A stretch of DNA of 64,000 bases, from assembly GCF_018588585.1 (NCBI RefSeq), contig NZ_JAEUFG010000011.1, forward strand, positions 62,001 to 126,000, in the 5' to 3' direction. Shown in pieces: positions 27,354-39,283 of this stretch. Within the stretch, counting starts at the first letter, position 1. The number at the start of each line of letters is the position of its first letter. The notes beneath the pieces are model-generated. The model did not search any database and was not told where the DNA came from. It saw only the letters and a list, made by a program, of their open reading frames with translations. This stretch comes from Bacillus sp. SM2101 (GTDB lineage: Bacteria; Bacillota; Bacilli; Bacillales; SM2101). Position numbers and translations under genes: made by a program.

Positions 27354-28079
27354 ATGAATAATCCAAAGTATAAACGAGTTGTATTAAAACTAAGCGGAGA
27401 AGCATTAGCAGGTGAACAGGGATTTGGTATTAACCCAGCTGTGATCTCCTCAGTAACTGATCAAGTAAAGGAAATTGCCGAACTAGGTGTTGAAGTTGCT
27501 GTTGTAGTAGGTGGAGGAAATATATGGCGAGGAAAAATAGGTAGTGAAATGGGCATGGACCGGGCTACAGCCGATTATATGGGTATGTTAGCTACTGTCA
27601 TGAATTCATTAGCGCTTCAAGATAGTCTTGAAAATTCCGGTGTACAAACTCGTGTACAAACCTCTATAGAAATGAGACAAGTTGCTGAGCCATATATTCG
27701 TCGTAGAGCAATACGCCACCTTGAAAAAAAACGTGTAGTCATATTTGCTGCTGGAACGGGTAATCCATATTTTTCAACAGACACAACTGCAGCACTTCGA
27801 GCAGCGGAAATTGAAGCAGATGTTATACTTATGGCAAAAAATAATGTTGATGGTGTATATAGTGCAGACCCAACAATTGATCAAACTGCAAAAAAATATG
27901 ATACACTTTCATATTTGGATGTACTAAAAGAGGGATTAGGTGTCATGGACTCAACAGCATCTTCTCTTTGTATGGATAATGACATACCACTTATCGTTTT
28001 CTCTATTATGGAGCAAGGAAATATTAAACGAGCGGTATTAGGTGATAATATCGGAACATTAGTAAGGGGGAAAAAATAA
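27354..28079 (+). CDS. pyrH: Uridylate kinase
   Basis: 241 residues from ATG 27354 with TGGAGGTT upstream. PyrH phosphorylates UMP to UDP in pyrimidine nucleotide synthesis; bacterial enzymes are hexameric amino-acid-kinase folds. It has the family start [18 protein letters not shown], the GGGN loop and the [13 protein letters not shown] segment. Its stop overlaps the frr start by one base (TAATG). Confidence 0.99.
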   Translation: MNNPKYKRVVLKLSGEALAGEQGFGINPAVISSVTDQVKEIAELGVEVAVVVGGGNIWRGKIGSEMGMDRATADYMGMLATVMNSLALQDSLENSGVQTRVQTSIEMRQVAEPYIRRRAIRHLEKKRVVIFAAGTGNPYFSTDTTAALRAAEIEADVILMAKNNVDGVYSADPTIDQTAKKYDTLSYLDVLKEGLGVMDSTASSLCMDNDIPLIVFSIMEQGNIKRAVLGDNIGTLVRGKK

Positions 28080-28636
28080 TGTCAAAAGAAGTTATTAATA
28101 GTGTGAAATCTAAAATGGAAAAAGCTATTCAAGCATTCTCAAGAGAGTTAGCGACAGTAAGAGCTGGTCGTGCAAACCCTTCATTATTAGATAAAGTGAC
28201 AGTAGATTATTATGGTGCACCAACTCCGGTAAATCAACTAGCATCAGTTACTGTACCTGAAGCACGTATGTTAACTATTCAACCTTATGATAAATCATCT
28301 TTAGGTGATATCGAAAAAGCAATCTTAAAGGCTGACCTCGGATTAACACCATCTAATGATGGTTCAATTATTCGAATTACGATACCAGCATTAACTGAAG
28401 AGCGCCGTAGAGAATTAACAAAAGTAGTAAGAAAATACGGTGAAGATGCGAAAGTGGCAGTGCGTAATGTACGTCGTGATGGAAATGACGAATTAAAAAA
28501 GCTTGAAAAAAATAGTGAAATCACTGAGGATGAGCTTCGCGGACTAACCGAGGATATTCAAAAAATAACGGATGATCATATTAAAAAAATTGATCAGGTT
28601 GCAAAAGAAAAAGAAGCAGAAATTATGGAAGTATAA
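28079..28636 (+). CDS. frr: Ribosome recycling factor
   Basis: 185 residues, the standard length. RRF splits post-termination ribosomes together with EF-G. The three-helix-bundle signature includes [18 protein letters not shown], and the C-terminal helix has [18 protein letters not shown]. It is translationally coupled to pyrH and closed by a terminator. Confidence 0.99.
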   Translation: MSKEVINSVKSKMEKAIQAFSRELATVRAGRANPSLLDKVTVDYYGAPTPVNQLASVTVPEARMLTIQPYDKSSLGDIEKAILKADLGLTPSNDGSIIRITIPALTEERRRELTKVVRKYGEDAKVAVRNVRRDGNDELKKLEKNSEITEDELRGLTEDIQKITDDHIKKIDQVAKEKEAEIMEV

Positions 28637-28663
28637 GCATAATCATTGTACAATATGTAAAGT

Positions 28664-28692
28664 ACCCTCTATTTTAAACAGGGGGTTTTTTT
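28664..28692 (+). terminator. Intrinsic terminator after frr
   Basis: ACCCTCT (28664-28670) pairs with AGGGGGT (28680-28686, one G-U pair) over a 9-nt loop, followed by a T-run to 28692. Confidence 0.85.
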
Positions 28693-28741
28693 GTTAAACT
28701 AGAGACAATATAGATTGTTAAGGGTGACGGAGGAAACCTGT

Positions 28742-29521
28742 ATGCTACATAAATTAAACTTTTGGAAGAATCGTAAACCAAATTCTTCAGAGCAAGTATA
28801 TACAATAGATACGATAAAAAAGAATCCAATACCTGAGCATATTGCAATTATTATGGATGGCAATGGAAGGTGGGCACAAAAAAGAGCATTACCACGCATT
28901 GCAGGACACCATGAAGGAACGAAGGTTGTCCGAAAGATAACGAAGCTAGCAAATTCTCTAGGTGTAAAAGTACTAACGTTATATGCATTTTCAACAGAAA
29001 ATTGGAAGCGACCAAAAAGTGAAGTTGATTACTTAATGAAGCTACCAGAAGAATTTCTCCAAACTTTCTTACCTGAATTAATTAAGGAAAATGTACAAGT
29101 TCGAGTAATGGGGATGAAAGATAGCTTACCAGAACACACTTTCCGTGCTGTGCAAAATGCTATTAACAAAACAAGCGATAATGATGGAATGATTTTAAAT
29201 TTTGCATTAAATTATGGCAGCCGCAATGAAATAGTTCAAGCGGTAAATTCGATTATAGCGGACCAAAAATCAGGTGTATTAACAGAAGAAGAGGTCACAG
29301 AGGATATATTTTCAAATTATTTAATGACACAAGAATTATCAGATCCTGACCTATTAATTAGAACGAGCGGTGTTGTTCGTCTAAGTAACTTCATGCTTTG
29401 GCAGCTATCGTATGCAGAGTTTTGGTTTACTGAAACGTTATGGCCGGATTTCTCAGAGGAACATTTTCTAGAGGCGATTGACGAGTTTCAAAAAAGAGCT
29501 CGACGCTTTGGCGGCGTGTAA
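28742..29521 (+). CDS. uppS: Undecaprenyl pyrophosphate synthase, with an unusual metal-site residue
   Basis: 259 residues from ATG 28742 (GACGGAGGA upstream). UppS makes the C55 lipid carrier for peptidoglycan and teichoic acids from FPP and IPP. The active-site loop IAIIMDGNGRWAQ with catalytic Asp, the STENWKRP loop and RTSG...RLSNFMLWQL are present. However, the normally conserved Glu after RTSG (E213 in E. coli numbering, reported to matter for Mg2+ and catalysis) is Val: residues 209-213 read S-G-V-V-R, codon GTT at 29372-29374. All other key residues are normal. The neighbours cdsA, dxr and rseP match the classical cluster. Confidence 0.95.
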   Translation: MLHKLNFWKNRKPNSSEQVYTIDTIKKNPIPEHIAIIMDGNGRWAQKRALPRIAGHHEGTKVVRKITKLANSLGVKVLTLYAFSTENWKRPKSEVDYLMKLPEEFLQTFLPELIKENVQVRVMGMKDSLPEHTFRAVQNAINKTSDNDGMILNFALNYGSRNEIVQAVNSIIADQKSGVLTEEEVTEDIFSNYLMTQELSDPDLLIRTSGVVRLSNFMLWQLSYAEFWFTETLWPDFSEEHFLEAIDEFQKRARRFGGV

Positions 29522-29535
29522 AGGATGATATTAAT

Positions 29536-30324
29536 ATGAAGCAAAGAATTATAACAGCTACTATTGCGCTAGCAGTTTTTTTGCCTATCGTCATTTATGG
29601 TGGCCTTCCATTTATTGCGGTGATGTATTTAATAGCTACGATAGGGCTATATGAACTTTTACGTATGAAACACATCTCAATTTTGTCATTTCCAGGGGTA
29701 ATTAGCATACTTATGTTATGGGTAATACTCGTACCAGATCACCCCATGTTACTAGACAGAATACCATTTATGAAAGTTGAGTTTTTGTTATTCGCAGTTT
29801 TACTTTTTTTATCGTATACTGTGTTGACAAATAACAAGTTTTCGTTTGACGATGTTGGATTTATCATAGTTGCTACATTATATGTTGGAATTGGATTTTA
29901 TTATTTTATTGAAACGAGACAAGTTGGTTTAACTTATATATTCTTTGCCTTTGCAGTTATTTTCTCAACAGATTCTGGTGCATACTTTGTAGGTCGCAAA
30001 TTTGGTAAGCATAAGCTGTGGCCTGAAATTAGTCCAAATAAAACGATTGAAGGATCAATAGGTGGTATTGCTTGTGCAATTATTGCTGCGATTTTGTTTA
30101 AACTGTTTGCCCCTATCGATGATTTTACAATGATTAGCATCTTAGGCATTGCTATCGTTTTATCTATTTTTGGACAAATAGGTGATTTAGTTGAATCAGC
30201 GTTTAAACGTCATTATGCGGTTAAGGATTCTGGACGTATCTTACCAGGGCATGGGGGGATATTAGACCGTTTTGATAGCTTGATTTTCGTTTTACCGATA
30301 TTATATTTTTTAATCAAGTTGTAG
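29536..30324 (+). CDS. cdsA: Phosphatidate cytidylyltransferase
   Basis: 262 residues with about seven or eight hydrophobic helices. CdsA makes CDP-diacylglycerol for phospholipid synthesis in the membrane. The signature near the C-terminus is complete: SAFKRHYAVKDSGRILPGHG followed by GILDRFDS. It starts 14 nt after uppS, so the two are probably co-transcribed. Confidence 0.97.
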   Translation: MKQRIITATIALAVFLPIVIYGGLPFIAVMYLIATIGLYELLRMKHISILSFPGVISILMLWVILVPDHPMLLDRIPFMKVEFLLFAVLLFLSYTVLTNNKFSFDDVGFIIVATLYVGIGFYYFIETRQVGLTYIFFAFAVIFSTDSGAYFVGRKFGKHKLWPEISPNKTIEGSIGGIACAIIAAILFKLFAPIDDFTMISILGIAIVLSIFGQIGDLVESAFKRHYAVKDSGRILPGHGGILDRFDSLIFVLPILYFLIKL

Positions 30325-30405
30325 CGCACTAGTGTATAGCAAGGATAGGATTTAACAGAAAAAAAGACGGTTGTCAATTTTGAATGGATATGGGGAGTGT
30401 ATCGT

Positions 30406-31554
30406 TTGAAGCACATTAGTTTATTAGGGGCTACTGGCTCTATAGGGAAGCAGACGCTTGATATCATTAAGCTGCACCAAGACCAATTTAGCCTTGTAGC
30501 AATTTCTGTTGGACAGAATATACCAGAAGCGAGGAAAATCATTCATGAATTTTCACCTAAGCTCGTATCTGTTAAATATAAAGAAGATGCTGATCGATTA
30601 AAGAGTGAATTTACTAATGATATATCATTTGTTTATGGTGATGATGGATTAGTTCATGCCGCGACTCATGACCAAGCATCCATAGTCGTCAATGCGGTGG
30701 TTGGAAGTGTAGGTCTTACACCAACGATTGAAGCGATTAAAGCCAAAAAAACAATTGCTCTTGCCAACAAAGAAACACTTGTAACAGCAGGACATATAGT
30801 TATGGAAATGGCAAGAAATAACGGAGTTTCAATTCTACCAGTTGACAGTGAGCATTCTGCTATTTTTCAATGTTTACAGGGAGAACAAGAAAAAACGATT
30901 GAAAAGCTCATTTTAACAGCTTCTGGTGGCAGCTTTCGTGAGAAAAAGAGAAATGAACTGCAGCATGTTACTGTTGAGCAAGCACTAAATCACCCTAACT
31001 GGTCAATGGGAGCAAAAATAACGATAGACTCTGCTACGATGATGAATAAAGGTCTTGAAGTTATCGAAGCGCACTGGCTTTTTCAAATTCCTTATACTCA
31101 TATTGATGTCGTCCTCCATAAAGAGAGCATTATACACTCAATGGTCCAATTTCATGACAGTAGCATTATTGCCCAGTTAGGAAATCCTGATATGCGTGTT
31201 CCGATTCAATATGCGCTATCATACCCTGATAGGCTTGTGTTTAACAATACAAAGAGATTGGATCTCGTGGAGATTGGAGCTCTGCATTTTATGAAGGCAG
31301 ATGTTAATCGATACCAGTGTTTACGCTTTGCCTACGATGCGGGAGTAGAAGGGGGAACGATGCCAACAGTGCTAAATGCTGCAAATGAAGAAGCAGTTGC
31401 TGCTTTTCTTAGAAAGGAAATTACCTTCCTTCAAATTGAGGAACTTATTGAAAGATCACTTGAGCAACACCGTACAATTAAAAACCCTAATTTAGAGTGT
31501 ATACGCACAGTAGATACGGACACTCGTAAGTACATAAAAACACTAATAAATTAA
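30406..31554 (+). CDS. dxr: 1-deoxy-D-xylulose 5-phosphate reductoisomerase
   Basis: 382 residues. TTG 30406 is chosen over GTG 30397 because GGGGAG (30392-30397) lies 8 nt upstream and because it gives [17 protein letters not shown], the family start. Dxr converts DXP to MEP in the non-mevalonate isoprenoid pathway, supplying IPP for UppS nearby. The NADPH loop GATGSIG, the substrate loop with SEHSAIFQ, and the flexible-loop region [20 protein letters not shown] are all intact. Confidence 0.98.
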   Translation: MKHISLLGATGSIGKQTLDIIKLHQDQFSLVAISVGQNIPEARKIIHEFSPKLVSVKYKEDADRLKSEFTNDISFVYGDDGLVHAATHDQASIVVNAVVGSVGLTPTIEAIKAKKTIALANKETLVTAGHIVMEMARNNGVSILPVDSEHSAIFQCLQGEQEKTIEKLILTASGGSFREKKRNELQHVTVEQALNHPNWSMGAKITIDSATMMNKGLEVIEAHWLFQIPYTHIDVVLHKESIIHSMVQFHDSSIIAQLGNPDMRVPIQYALSYPDRLVFNNTKRLDLVEIGALHFMKADVNRYQCLRFAYDAGVEGGTMPTVLNAANEEAVAAFLRKEITFLQIEELIERSLEQHRTIKNPNLECIRTVDTDTRKYIKTLIN

Positions 31555-31568
31555 AGGTGGTTGGATAT

Positions 31569-32837
31569 GTGGAGACGCTAAATACGGTAATTGCTTTTGT
31601 AATTATTTTTGGAGCGTTAGTTTTTGTTCATGAATTAGGTCATCTAGTTTTTGCAAAACGAGCTGGAATTTTATGTAGAGAATTTGCGATTGGATTTGGA
31701 CCTAAAGTGTTTACTTTCAAAAAGAAAGAAACGCTATATACGATTAGGCTTCTTCCTATCGGTGGTTTTGTAAGGATGGCTGGTGAAGACCCTGAAATGA
31801 TTGAAATTAAACCAGGCCACAGCATCGGTCTGCTGTTTGATCAACATGGAAAAGTAACGAACATCGTTCTAAACAATAAGGACAAATACCCTGATGCAAA
31901 AATCGTAGAAGTAGAGTTTGCTGATTTAGAGCACGAACTGTATATAACAGGCTATGAAGAAGATAATGATGAAAAACTTGTACGTTTTGAAGTGAGTGAA
32001 ACGGCACATTTTATTCAGGATGATCAACACATCCAAATTGCCCCATACTCAAGACAATTTAGTTCGAAGACGTTGTGGCAACGAACACTAGCTATTTTTG
32101 CAGGCCCGCTTATGAATTTCGTCTTAGCTGCCGTTCTTTTTATGGTTATTGCTTTCATTCAAGGCTATCCGTCTGATGATCCACAACTAGGGGAGGTCAT
32201 TGAAGGCGGTGCAGCAGTTGAAGCTGGCTTACAGGAAGGTGATATTGTATTAGCAATTAATAACAAACAATTATCTTCTTGGGATGAAGTCGTTCAAATG
32301 ATTCAAAATAACCCTGAAAAGCAGCTATTATTCACAATTGAACGTGATGGACAATCAGAAACGATTACTGTAACTCCGAAGTTAAATGAAGTTCAAGGGA
32401 TGAAAATTGGACAAATTGGTGTATACCCTTCGGTGAATCAATCGATATTCGGTTCAATTGCATTCGGAGCTGAAGAAACTTTTGTTTGGACAAAAGAGAT
32501 CATCATTTTACTTGGGAAATTAATAACTGGTCAATTTTCATTTGATATGCTATCAGGTCCAGTTGGCATTTACAAAACAACAGAGGAAGTAGCTCAATCT
32601 GGTGTGCTATATTTAATGAGATGGGCAGCTTTATTGAGTATTAACTTAGGTATTATGAATTTACTACCACTACCGGCATTAGATGGAGGCCGATTAATGT
32701 TTTTTGCCATTGAGGCTGTTAGAGGAAAACCGATTGATCGTCAAAAGGAAGGTATGGTCCACTTTATTGGTTTTGCTTTATTAATGCTATTAATGTTAGT
32801 AGTTACGTGGAACGATATCCAAAGGTTCTTCCTATAA
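31569..32837 (+). CDS. rseP: Site-2 protease RseP/RasP
   Basis: 422 residues. GTG 31569 fits the ribosome-binding site AAAGGTGG at 31553-31560 and the family N-terminus. This membrane zinc metalloprotease cuts anti-sigma factors (RsiW in B. subtilis), FtsL and signal peptide remnants. The HELGH site is in the first helix (FVHELGHLVFAKRAG); a PDZ domain (about 195-275) lies in the extracytoplasmic part; and the third zinc ligand is in LLPLPALDGGRL. The length matches B. subtilis RasP. Confidence 0.97.
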   Translation: METLNTVIAFVIIFGALVFVHELGHLVFAKRAGILCREFAIGFGPKVFTFKKKETLYTIRLLPIGGFVRMAGEDPEMIEIKPGHSIGLLFDQHGKVTNIVLNNKDKYPDAKIVEVEFADLEHELYITGYEEDNDEKLVRFEVSETAHFIQDDQHIQIAPYSRQFSSKTLWQRTLAIFAGPLMNFVLAAVLFMVIAFIQGYPSDDPQLGEVIEGGAAVEAGLQEGDIVLAINNKQLSSWDEVVQMIQNNPEKQLLFTIERDGQSETITVTPKLNEVQGMKIGQIGVYPSVNQSIFGSIAFGAEETFVWTKEIIILLGKLITGQFSFDMLSGPVGIYKTTEEVAQSGVLYLMRWAALLSINLGIMNLLPLPALDGGRLMFFAIEAVRGKPIDRQKEGMVHFIGFALLMLLMLVVTWNDIQRFFL

Positions 32838-32955
32838 GGTGTTGCTGTATTATCTCTTCTAGTTATTCTAATTTAGTAGAGAAATCAAAAAGAAGAGCTT
32901 GCCAATAATTTTTAAGCTATAAAAAGTCCGTTAAGAAATAAGAGGTGTAATTTAA

Positions 32956-34659
32956 ATGAAGCAAAGTCAAACATTTATTCCAACATTGCGGGAAGTGCCT
33001 GCTGATGCTGAAGTAAAAAGCCATCAGCTCTTGCTAAGAGCAGGATTTATCCGTTCAAATGCCAGTGGTGTTTATAGTTTTCTACCATTGGGCAAGCGAG
33101 TGTTACACAAAATTGAGACAATTGTTCGTGAAGAACTCGACCGCATAGGCGCAGTGGAGTTATTAATGCCAGCACTTCAACAAGCAGAGCTGTGGCAAGA
33201 GTCTGGACGCTGGTACTCATATGGTCCTGAACTAGTAAGACTAAAAGATCGTCACAACCGAGATTTTGCTTTAGGGCCAACTCATGAAGAAGTAATTACG
33301 AACCTATTAAGAGATGAAGTAAAGAGTTATAAGAGACTCCCACTAACTCTATATCAAATTCAAACTAAATTCCGTGATGAAAAAAGGCCGCGCTTTGGTT
33401 TGTTGCGTGGTAGAGAGTTTATTATGAAAGATGCATACTCCTTTCATTCTTCGCAAGAGTCATTAGATGAAGTGTATAACAAGATGTATGAAGCATATGG
33501 AAACATCTTCAGAAGGTGTGGCTTGGATTACAGGGCTGTTATTGCTGATTCTGGTGCAATGGGTGGTAAAGATACGCATGAGTTTATGGTGTTATCAGAT
33601 GTAGGAGAGGATACTATTGCATACTCCGATAGCTCTGATTATGCTGCAAATATTGAGATGGCACCTGTAGTTTCTACATACGTTAAGAGTGATGAAGCTG
33701 CGGCAGACCTAGAAAAGGTAGAAACAATCGATAAAAAGTCGATACAAGAGGTTGCTCATCATTTACAAGTTGATGATCATAAATGTATTAAATCACTATT
33801 ATTCAAAGCTGATGAGAAGTTTGTACTAGTGTTAGTTCGTGGTGATCATGAAGTAAATGATATTAAAGTGAAAAACCTGTACAGTGCATCAAACGTTGAA
33901 TTAGCAACTGCTGAAGAAACTAAACAAGTGATGAATTGTACTGTTGGGTCGTTAGGTCCTATTCAAGTACAAGGTGATATAGAAATTATTGCAGACCATG
34001 CCGTAAAAGCGATAGTAAATGGAGTTTGTGGCGCGAATGTTGAAAACTATCATTATACAGGAGTAAATCCTGATCGTGATTTTTCCGTATCAGCATACGA
34101 AGATTTACGCTTTATTCAAGAAGGAGACCCTTCCCCAGATGGTAATGGCACAATTGTGTTTGCTAAAGGAATTGAAGTAGGACATATATTTAAATTAGGC
34201 ACGAGATATAGTGAAGCGATGGATGGTATGTATTTAGATGAAAATGGTAGAAATCAACCGATGATTATGGGTTGTTACGGTATCGGGGTATCAAGAATCC
34301 TTGCATCTGTCGCTGAGCAATTTCATGATGATAATGGTTTGGTTTGGCCAGCTGCTCTCTCACCTTATGATGTTCATCTTATTCCAGTAAACATAAAAAA
34401 TGATGAACAACGACAATTAGCTGAAGAATTATATGAGACTCTCCAAGAAACTGGTATTAACGTCCTATTTGATAATCGCCAAGAACGTCCAGGAGTGAAG
34501 TTTTCAGATTCAGATTTAATAGGCCTGCCTGTTCGTATAACAATCGGTAAAAAAGCTGCTGAGGAAATTGTTGAAGTGAAGTTTAGGAATTCTGGAGAAA
34601 CAGTTGAAGTTCATAAGACTGACCTAATAAATACAATTCAAAAAAACATAGCAAAATAA
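32956..34659 (+). CDS. proS: Prolyl-tRNA synthetase (bacterial type)
   Basis: 567 residues. It charges tRNA-Pro. Class II motifs are visible: motif 1 around [16 protein letters not shown], motif 2 with [19 protein letters not shown], and motif 3 with [17 protein letters not shown]. The inserted editing (YbaK-like) domain lies between motifs 2 and 3 (about residues 225-385, with [20 protein letters not shown]). No T-box leader is visible in the 118 nt upstream. A hairpin terminator follows. Confidence 0.98.
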   Translation: MKQSQTFIPTLREVPADAEVKSHQLLLRAGFIRSNASGVYSFLPLGKRVLHKIETIVREELDRIGAVELLMPALQQAELWQESGRWYSYGPELVRLKDRHNRDFALGPTHEEVITNLLRDEVKSYKRLPLTLYQIQTKFRDEKRPRFGLLRGREFIMKDAYSFHSSQESLDEVYNKMYEAYGNIFRRCGLDYRAVIADSGAMGGKDTHEFMVLSDVGEDTIAYSDSSDYAANIEMAPVVSTYVKSDEAAADLEKVETIDKKSIQEVAHHLQVDDHKCIKSLLFKADEKFVLVLVRGDHEVNDIKVKNLYSASNVELATAEETKQVMNCTVGSLGPIQVQGDIEIIADHAVKAIVNGVCGANVENYHYTGVNPDRDFSVSAYEDLRFIQEGDPSPDGNGTIVFAKGIEVGHIFKLGTRYSEAMDGMYLDENGRNQPMIMGCYGIGVSRILASVAEQFHDDNGLVWPAALSPYDVHLIPVNIKNDEQRQLAEELYETLQETGINVLFDNRQERPGVKFSDSDLIGLPVRITIGKKAAEEIVEVKFRNSGETVEVHKTDLINTIQKNIAK

Positions 34660-34665
34660 TACATA

Positions 34666-34691
34666 GAAAACTCGGCTTGTGCCGAGTTTTC
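34666..34691 (+). terminator. Terminator hairpin after proS
   Basis: GAAAACTCGGC (34666-34676) pairs perfectly with GCCGAGTTTTC (34681-34691) over a 4-nt loop. The T-run is within the stem only, so efficiency is uncertain. Confidence 0.7.
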
Positions 34692-34717
34692 TATATGGTA
34701 GATAGGAGGGGGATAGA

Positions 34718-37700
34718 ATGGAACAATTATCACAAGAGCAAAAAGAACGGTTTCAACTCCTGCTCCAACAGATTAATTGTACAGACGATGTATTTGTTAA
34801 GCATTTTCATCAAGCAGGAATAATAAAGCTTATTATCGATAAAGAAAAGAAGTCTTGGCATTTTCTATTTCAATTAGCAACCATCCTACCGATAGACATC
34901 TATAATTCCTTTAGCCTAGCCTTGCAAAAATCCTTTGCTCACATAGCAAATGTAACTTTTTCAATATTAACTCGGGACAAGCAGTTCACAGAAGAGGACT
35001 TTCAGGCTTATTGGACGGTTTGTTTACTTGAATTTGAAGGTATTCAATCACCCTTGCTGAACCTACTACATGACCAGACTCCTCACTTGAATGGAATTAA
35101 TGCAATTGTCAAAGTTCGAAATGATACCGAAGCTGTTGCTTTAAAGAGAAAATTTGCTAAAGATATTGGGGAAGTGTATCAACAATTTGGGTTCCCATAC
35201 CTACAGCTAGAAACAGAAGTGAACTACTCGGAAAAAGAATATGAAAAATTTGTTGAACAAAAGCAACAAGAAGATCAACAAAAAGTCATGACAGCCATTG
35301 CAGAAATGCAAAAGAAAGAGGATCAAAATACTGAACATGTAGAAAGAAAAGGACCGCTAACAATCGGTTATACGATTAAAGACGATGAGGATATTCGCAG
35401 GATTGAACAAATAGAAGACGAAGAGCGGAGAATAGCCATTCAGGGATATATTTTTCATGCTGAAACGAAAGAGCTCCGCAGTGGTCGAACATTGTTAACA
35501 TTTAAAGTAACTGATTATACCAGCTCTATTTTAGTGAAAATGTTTTCTCGAGATAAAGAGGATGTTTCTCTTTTACAAGCGGTGCAAAAAGGCATGTGGG
35601 TTCGAGTGAGAGGTAGCGTTCAAAACGACACTTTTGTCCGTGATTTAGTCATGATTGCGAATGATATTAATGAAATCAGGGGTCAAGAGCGACTTGATAA
35701 CGAACCAGCTGATGAGAAACGTGTGGAACTACATCTGCATACGCCGATGAGTCAAATGGATGCCGTAACCTCTGTTACTAAATTAGTTGAGCAAGCAAAA
35801 AAATGGGGTCATAAGGCAATAGCCGTTACTGATCATGCAATCGCACAGTCTTTCCCAGAGGCTTTCTCTGCAGGTAAAAAGCATGGGGTGAAAATACTAT
35901 ATGGCTTAGAAGTGAACTTGGTAGATGACGGGGTTCCTATAGCATACAATGAACAGGATAGACTACTATCAGATGATACTTATGTTGTATTTGACGTAGA
36001 AACAACGGGCTTGTCTGCTGTTTACGATACAATTATAGAGCTGGCAGCCGTAAAGATGAAGGATGGAGAAATCATTGATCGCTTTGAAGCATTTGTCAAC
36101 CCACACCATCCATTATCAGCAACTACGATTGAATTGACAGGTATTACTGATGATATGGTTAAAGACGCACCTGACATTGATGTTGTCATAAAGCAATTTC
36201 ATGATTGGGTGGAAGATGATATTTTAGTTGCTCACAACGCAAGCTTTGATATGGGTTTTTTAAATGTAGGATATAAAAAAGTTGACTATGATAAAGCCAA
36301 AAACCCAGTAATAGACACTCTAGAACTAGCACGTGCATTATATCCAGAACTAAAAAACCATCGGTTGAATACGTTATGTAAAAAGTTTGACATAGAACTA
36401 ACGCAACATCACCGTGCTATTTACGATGCTGAAGCCACTGGATACCTTTTAGCTAAATTGTTAAAAGATGCTCATGATAAAGATATAGAAAACCATAATG
36501 AGCTTAATCATAAGATGGCTAGGAATGATTCATATAAACGATCGCGTCCATTTCATGCGACTATAATAGCACAAAACGATATTGGACTTAAAAATCTTTT
36601 TAAGATCGTATCACTTTCCCATCTGCAATATTTTTTCCGTGTACCGCGCGTTCCTAGGTCACTATTGCAAAAATACCGTGAAGGAATCATCGTCGGTTCT
36701 GCTTGCGATCGAGGAGAAGTTTTTGAAGGAATGATGCAAAAATCTCCAGAAGAGGTCGAGAGCATAGCACAGTTTTATGACTACTTAGAAGTTTTTCCAC
36801 CTGATTTATATAAGCATTTAATTGAGCTTGAACTCGTTAGAAATGAAGATGCAATAAAAGATATTATTACAAAAATCGTTGATTTAAGTGAGAAATTAGC
36901 CATTCCTACTGTTGCTACAGGTAATGTCCACCATCTGGACCCAGAAGATAAGATTTATCGCAGAATTCTAATCGGTTCTCAAGGTGGTGCAAACCCGTTA
37001 AATCGACACAAACTACCTGATGCACATTTTAGAACTACTGATGATATGCTAGAAGCAATGGCATTCCTAGGTAAAGAACGGGCTAAGGAGATTGTTGTTA
37101 CAAACACGGTAAACATTGCTGATCAAATTGATGAAATTAAACCTATTAGAGATGATTTGTACACACCAAAAATTGATGGGGCTGATGAAGAAGTCCGAGC
37201 GATGAGTTATAATCAAGCCCGTGATATTTATGGCAATGAGTTACCAGAAATTGTAGAAAAACGACTGGAGAAAGAATTAAAAAGCATCATTGGTCATGGT
37301 TTTGCAGTTATTTATTTAATCTCTCATAAATTAGTGAAAAAGTCATTAGATGATGGTTATCTTGTCGGCTCTCGTGGATCAGTGGGATCTTCCTTTGTAG
37401 CAACAATGACTGAAATAACTGAGGTAAATCCTTTACCTCCTCATTATGTTTGTCCTGAATGTAAACACTCGGAATTTTTTAATGATGGATCAGTTGGTTC
37501 AGGTTATGATTTACCTGACAAAGATTGCCCTCAGTGTGGCGCTAACTATAATAAAGACGGGCACGATATTCCTTTTGAAACGTTTTTAGGATTCAAAGGA
37601 GATAAAGTACCTGATATAGATTTGAATTTCTCGGGTGAATACCAGCCAATTGCTCATGATTACACGAAAGTTTTATTTGGAGAAGATAATGTATATCGCG

Positions 37701-39031
37701 CTGGTACAATCGGTACTGTTGCAGAAAAAACTGCATATGGCTTCGTAAGAGGATATACAAATGATCACAATTTGCATCTAAGGGGAGCGGAGATTGATCG
37801 ATTAGTATCTGGGTGCACAGGGGTGAAGCGTACTACTGGACAACATCCAGGTGGTATTATTGTTGTACCAGATTATATGGATATTTATGACTTTTCACCA
37901 ATTCAATATCCTGCTGATGATTCAAGCTCTGAGTGGAAAACGACTCATTTTGATTTCCACTCAATCCATGACAATCTACTGAAGTTAGATATACTCGGTC
38001 ATGATGATCCAACAGTCATTCGGATGCTACAAGATTTAAGTGGGATTGACCCTAAGACGATACCTACAGATGATCCAGAGGTAATGAAAATATTTAGTGG
38101 AACAGAGACATTAGGTGTCACTGAGGAACAGATTATGTGTAAAACAGGAACACTCGGTATTCCTGAGTTTGGAACAAGATTTGTTAGGCAAATGCTAGAA
38201 GATACTAAGCCAACAACCTTTTCTGAGCTCGTGCAAATATCTGGTCTTTCACATGGGACAGATGTATGGCTTGGTAATGCACAAGAGTTAATCCATAATA
38301 AGATTTGTACATTGAGTGAAGTGATCGGTTGTCGAGATGATATTATGGTCTACTTAATATACAAGGGACTAGAACCTTCACTTGCATTTAAAATAATGGA
38401 GTCTGTTCGTAAAGGGAAAGGGTTAACAGATGAATTCATGCAAGAAATGAAAAAGAATGAGGTGCCTGATTGGTATATTGATTCTTGTCTTAAGATAAAA
38501 TACATGTTCCCAAAAGCCCATGCAACTGCGTATGTATTAATGGGTGTTAGAATAGCTTACTTTAAAGTTCACCATCCTCTACTCTACTACGCAGCATATT
38601 TTACTGTACGCGCCGAAGACTTTGATATAGAAGCAATGGTGAGAGGGTCGAATGCAATTCGAGCCAAAATTGAAGAGATAAATGATAAAGGTTTAGAAGC
38701 TAGTACAAAGGAGAAAAATTTACTCACTGTATTAGAAATATCTATGGAAATGTGTGAACGTGGTTTTTCCTTCAAGAAGGTAGACTTATACAAATCAAGT
38801 GCGAATGAATTTATTATCGACGGAAATACGCTCATTCCGCCATTTAATTCTATACCTGGTTTGGGAACTAACGCTGCGATTAATATAGTGAAGTCACGAG
38901 GAGAAGGTGAATTCCTCTCAAAAGAGGATCTACAAAAGCGTGGAAAGATTTCAAAAACTATTCTTGAGTACTTAGACAACCACGGCTGTTTAGAATCCTT
39001 ACCTGATAAAAATCAGTTATCACTATTTTAA
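34718..39031 (+). CDS. polC: DNA polymerase III PolC (Gram-positive type)
   Basis: 1437 residues, the standard PolC size. This is the main replicative polymerase of low-G+C Gram-positives. Order of domains: N-terminal domain, OB fold (about 225-320, [20 protein letters not shown]), PHP domain (from about 335, [12 protein letters not shown], interrupted by the exonuclease), DnaQ-like 3'-5' exonuclease (about 423-590, [11 protein letters not shown] and [11 protein letters not shown]), the rest of PHP, the zinc motif C-x2-C ... C-x2-C (about 908-947), and the palm with catalytic [13 protein letters not shown] 34718 has TAGGAGGGG upstream. It sits after proS, as in B. subtilis. Confidence 0.99.
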   Translation: MEQLSQEQKERFQLLLQQINCTDDVFVKHFHQAGIIKLIIDKEKKSWHFLFQLATILPIDIYNSFSLALQKSFAHIANVTFSILTRDKQFTEEDFQAYWTVCLLEFEGIQSPLLNLLHDQTPHLNGINAIVKVRNDTEAVALKRKFAKDIGEVYQQFGFPYLQLETEVNYSEKEYEKFVEQKQQEDQQKVMTAIAEMQKKEDQNTEHVERKGPLTIGYTIKDDEDIRRIEQIEDEERRIAIQGYIFHAETKELRSGRTLLTFKVTDYTSSILVKMFSRDKEDVSLLQAVQKGMWVRVRGSVQNDTFVRDLVMIANDINEIRGQERLDNEPADEKRVELHLHTPMSQMDAVTSVTKLVEQAKKWGHKAIAVTDHAIAQSFPEAFSAGKKHGVKILYGLEVNLVDDGVPIAYNEQDRLLSDDTYVVFDVETTGLSAVYDTIIELAAVKMKDGEIIDRFEAFVNPHHPLSATTIELTGITDDMVKDAPDIDVVIKQFHDWVEDDILVAHNASFDMGFLNVGYKKVDYDKAKNPVIDTLELARALYPELKNHRLNTLCKKFDIELTQHHRAIYDAEATGYLLAKLLKDAHDKDIENHNELNHKMARNDSYKRSRPFHATIIAQNDIGLKNLFKIVSLSHLQYFFRVPRVPRSLLQKYREGIIVGSACDRGEVFEGMMQKSPEEVESIAQFYDYLEVFPPDLYKHLIELELVRNEDAIKDIITKIVDLSEKLAIPTVATGNVHHLDPEDKIYRRILIGSQGGANPLNRHKLPDAHFRTTDDMLEAMAFLGKERAKEIVVTNTVNIADQIDEIKPIRDDLYTPKIDGADEEVRAMSYNQARDIYGNELPEIVEKRLEKELKSIIGHGFAVIYLISHKLVKKSLDDGYLVGSRGSVGSSFVATMTEITEVNPLPPHYVCPECKHSEFFNDGSVGSGYDLPDKDCPQCGANYNKDGHDIPFETFLGFKGDKVPDIDLNFSGEYQPIAHDYTKVLFGEDNVYRAGTIGTVAEKTAYGFVRGYTNDHNLHLRGAEIDRLVSGCTGVKRTTGQHPGGIIVVPDYMDIYDFSPIQYPADDSSSEWKTTHFDFHSIHDNLLKLDILGHDDPTVIRMLQDLSGIDPKTIPTDDPEVMKIFSGTETLGVTEEQIMCKTGTLGIPEFGTRFVRQMLEDTKPTTFSELVQISGLSHGTDVWLGNAQELIHNKICTLSEVIGCRDDIMVYLIYKGLEPSLAFKIMESVRKGKGLTDEFMQEMKKNEVPDWYIDSCLKIKYMFPKAHATAYVLMGVRIAYFKVHHPLLYYAAYFTVRAEDFDIEAMVRGSNAIRAKIEEINDKGLEASTKEKNLLTVLEISMEMCERGFSFKKVDLYKSSANEFIIDGNTLIPPFNSIPGLGTNAAINIVKSRGEGEFLSKEDLQKRGKISKTILEYLDNHGCLESLPDKNQLSLF

Positions 39032-39033
39032 AA

Positions 39034-39060
39034 AGGCTATTTTCGTAAACTTTGTAGTTA
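39034..39060 (+). repeat. Dispersed repeat family A, left-end fragment A3
   Basis: AGGCTATTTTCGTAAACTTT followed by GTAG matches the left end AGGCTCTTTTCGTAAACTTT of the family. The rest of the element cannot be followed; a family C element begins about 50 nt later and may have replaced or interrupted it. Confidence 0.55.
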
Positions 39061-39107
39061 TTATGTCCAAATACGAAAAGGCGAGAGAGGCACTATAGTT
39101 TATCAAT

Positions 39108-39213
39108 GCCTATCCTCTCGAGGTCGCTTCGCCATATCAATCGAAGGCAAAAAGCGCCTTCAAGTGATATGCCTCCAGCGCTTGTCGGGAATGATCAGGG
39201 CACTTCCGCTTTT
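39108..39213 (+). repeat. Dispersed hairpin repeat family C, copy C1
   Basis: It is G+C-richer than its surroundings. It starts GCCTATCCTCTCGAGGTCGC, contains a hairpin formed by 39134-39148 and 39156-39170 (13 of 15 positions complementary), then GCCTCCAGCGCTTGTCGGG and ends CACTTCCGCTTTT. I recognise this layout as an intergenic repeat found in several Bacillaceae genomes. A decayed second copy is at 45141-45247. Confidence 0.7.
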
Positions 39214-39222
39214 CTAAAGTAT

Positions 39223-39251
39223 TTGCATTAATATGGTGATTATGATATAGT
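39223..39251 (+). promoter_or_regulatory. Putative promoter of the rimP-nusA operon
   Basis: TTGCAT (39223-39228), 17 nt, TATAGT (39246-39251). The -10 is good and the -35 weak (TTG only). A strong hairpin begins 33 nt downstream, which is the arrangement of an attenuated leader. The rimP start is about 520 nt further on. Confidence 0.5.
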
Positions 39252-39283
39252 TTTTATGGAGATACTATCATAAACGGCAGAGA

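Noticed and set aside
32838-32955. T-box leader for proS
   Set aside because: The gap is only 118 nt and lacks the T-box sequence and the antiterminator hairpin.
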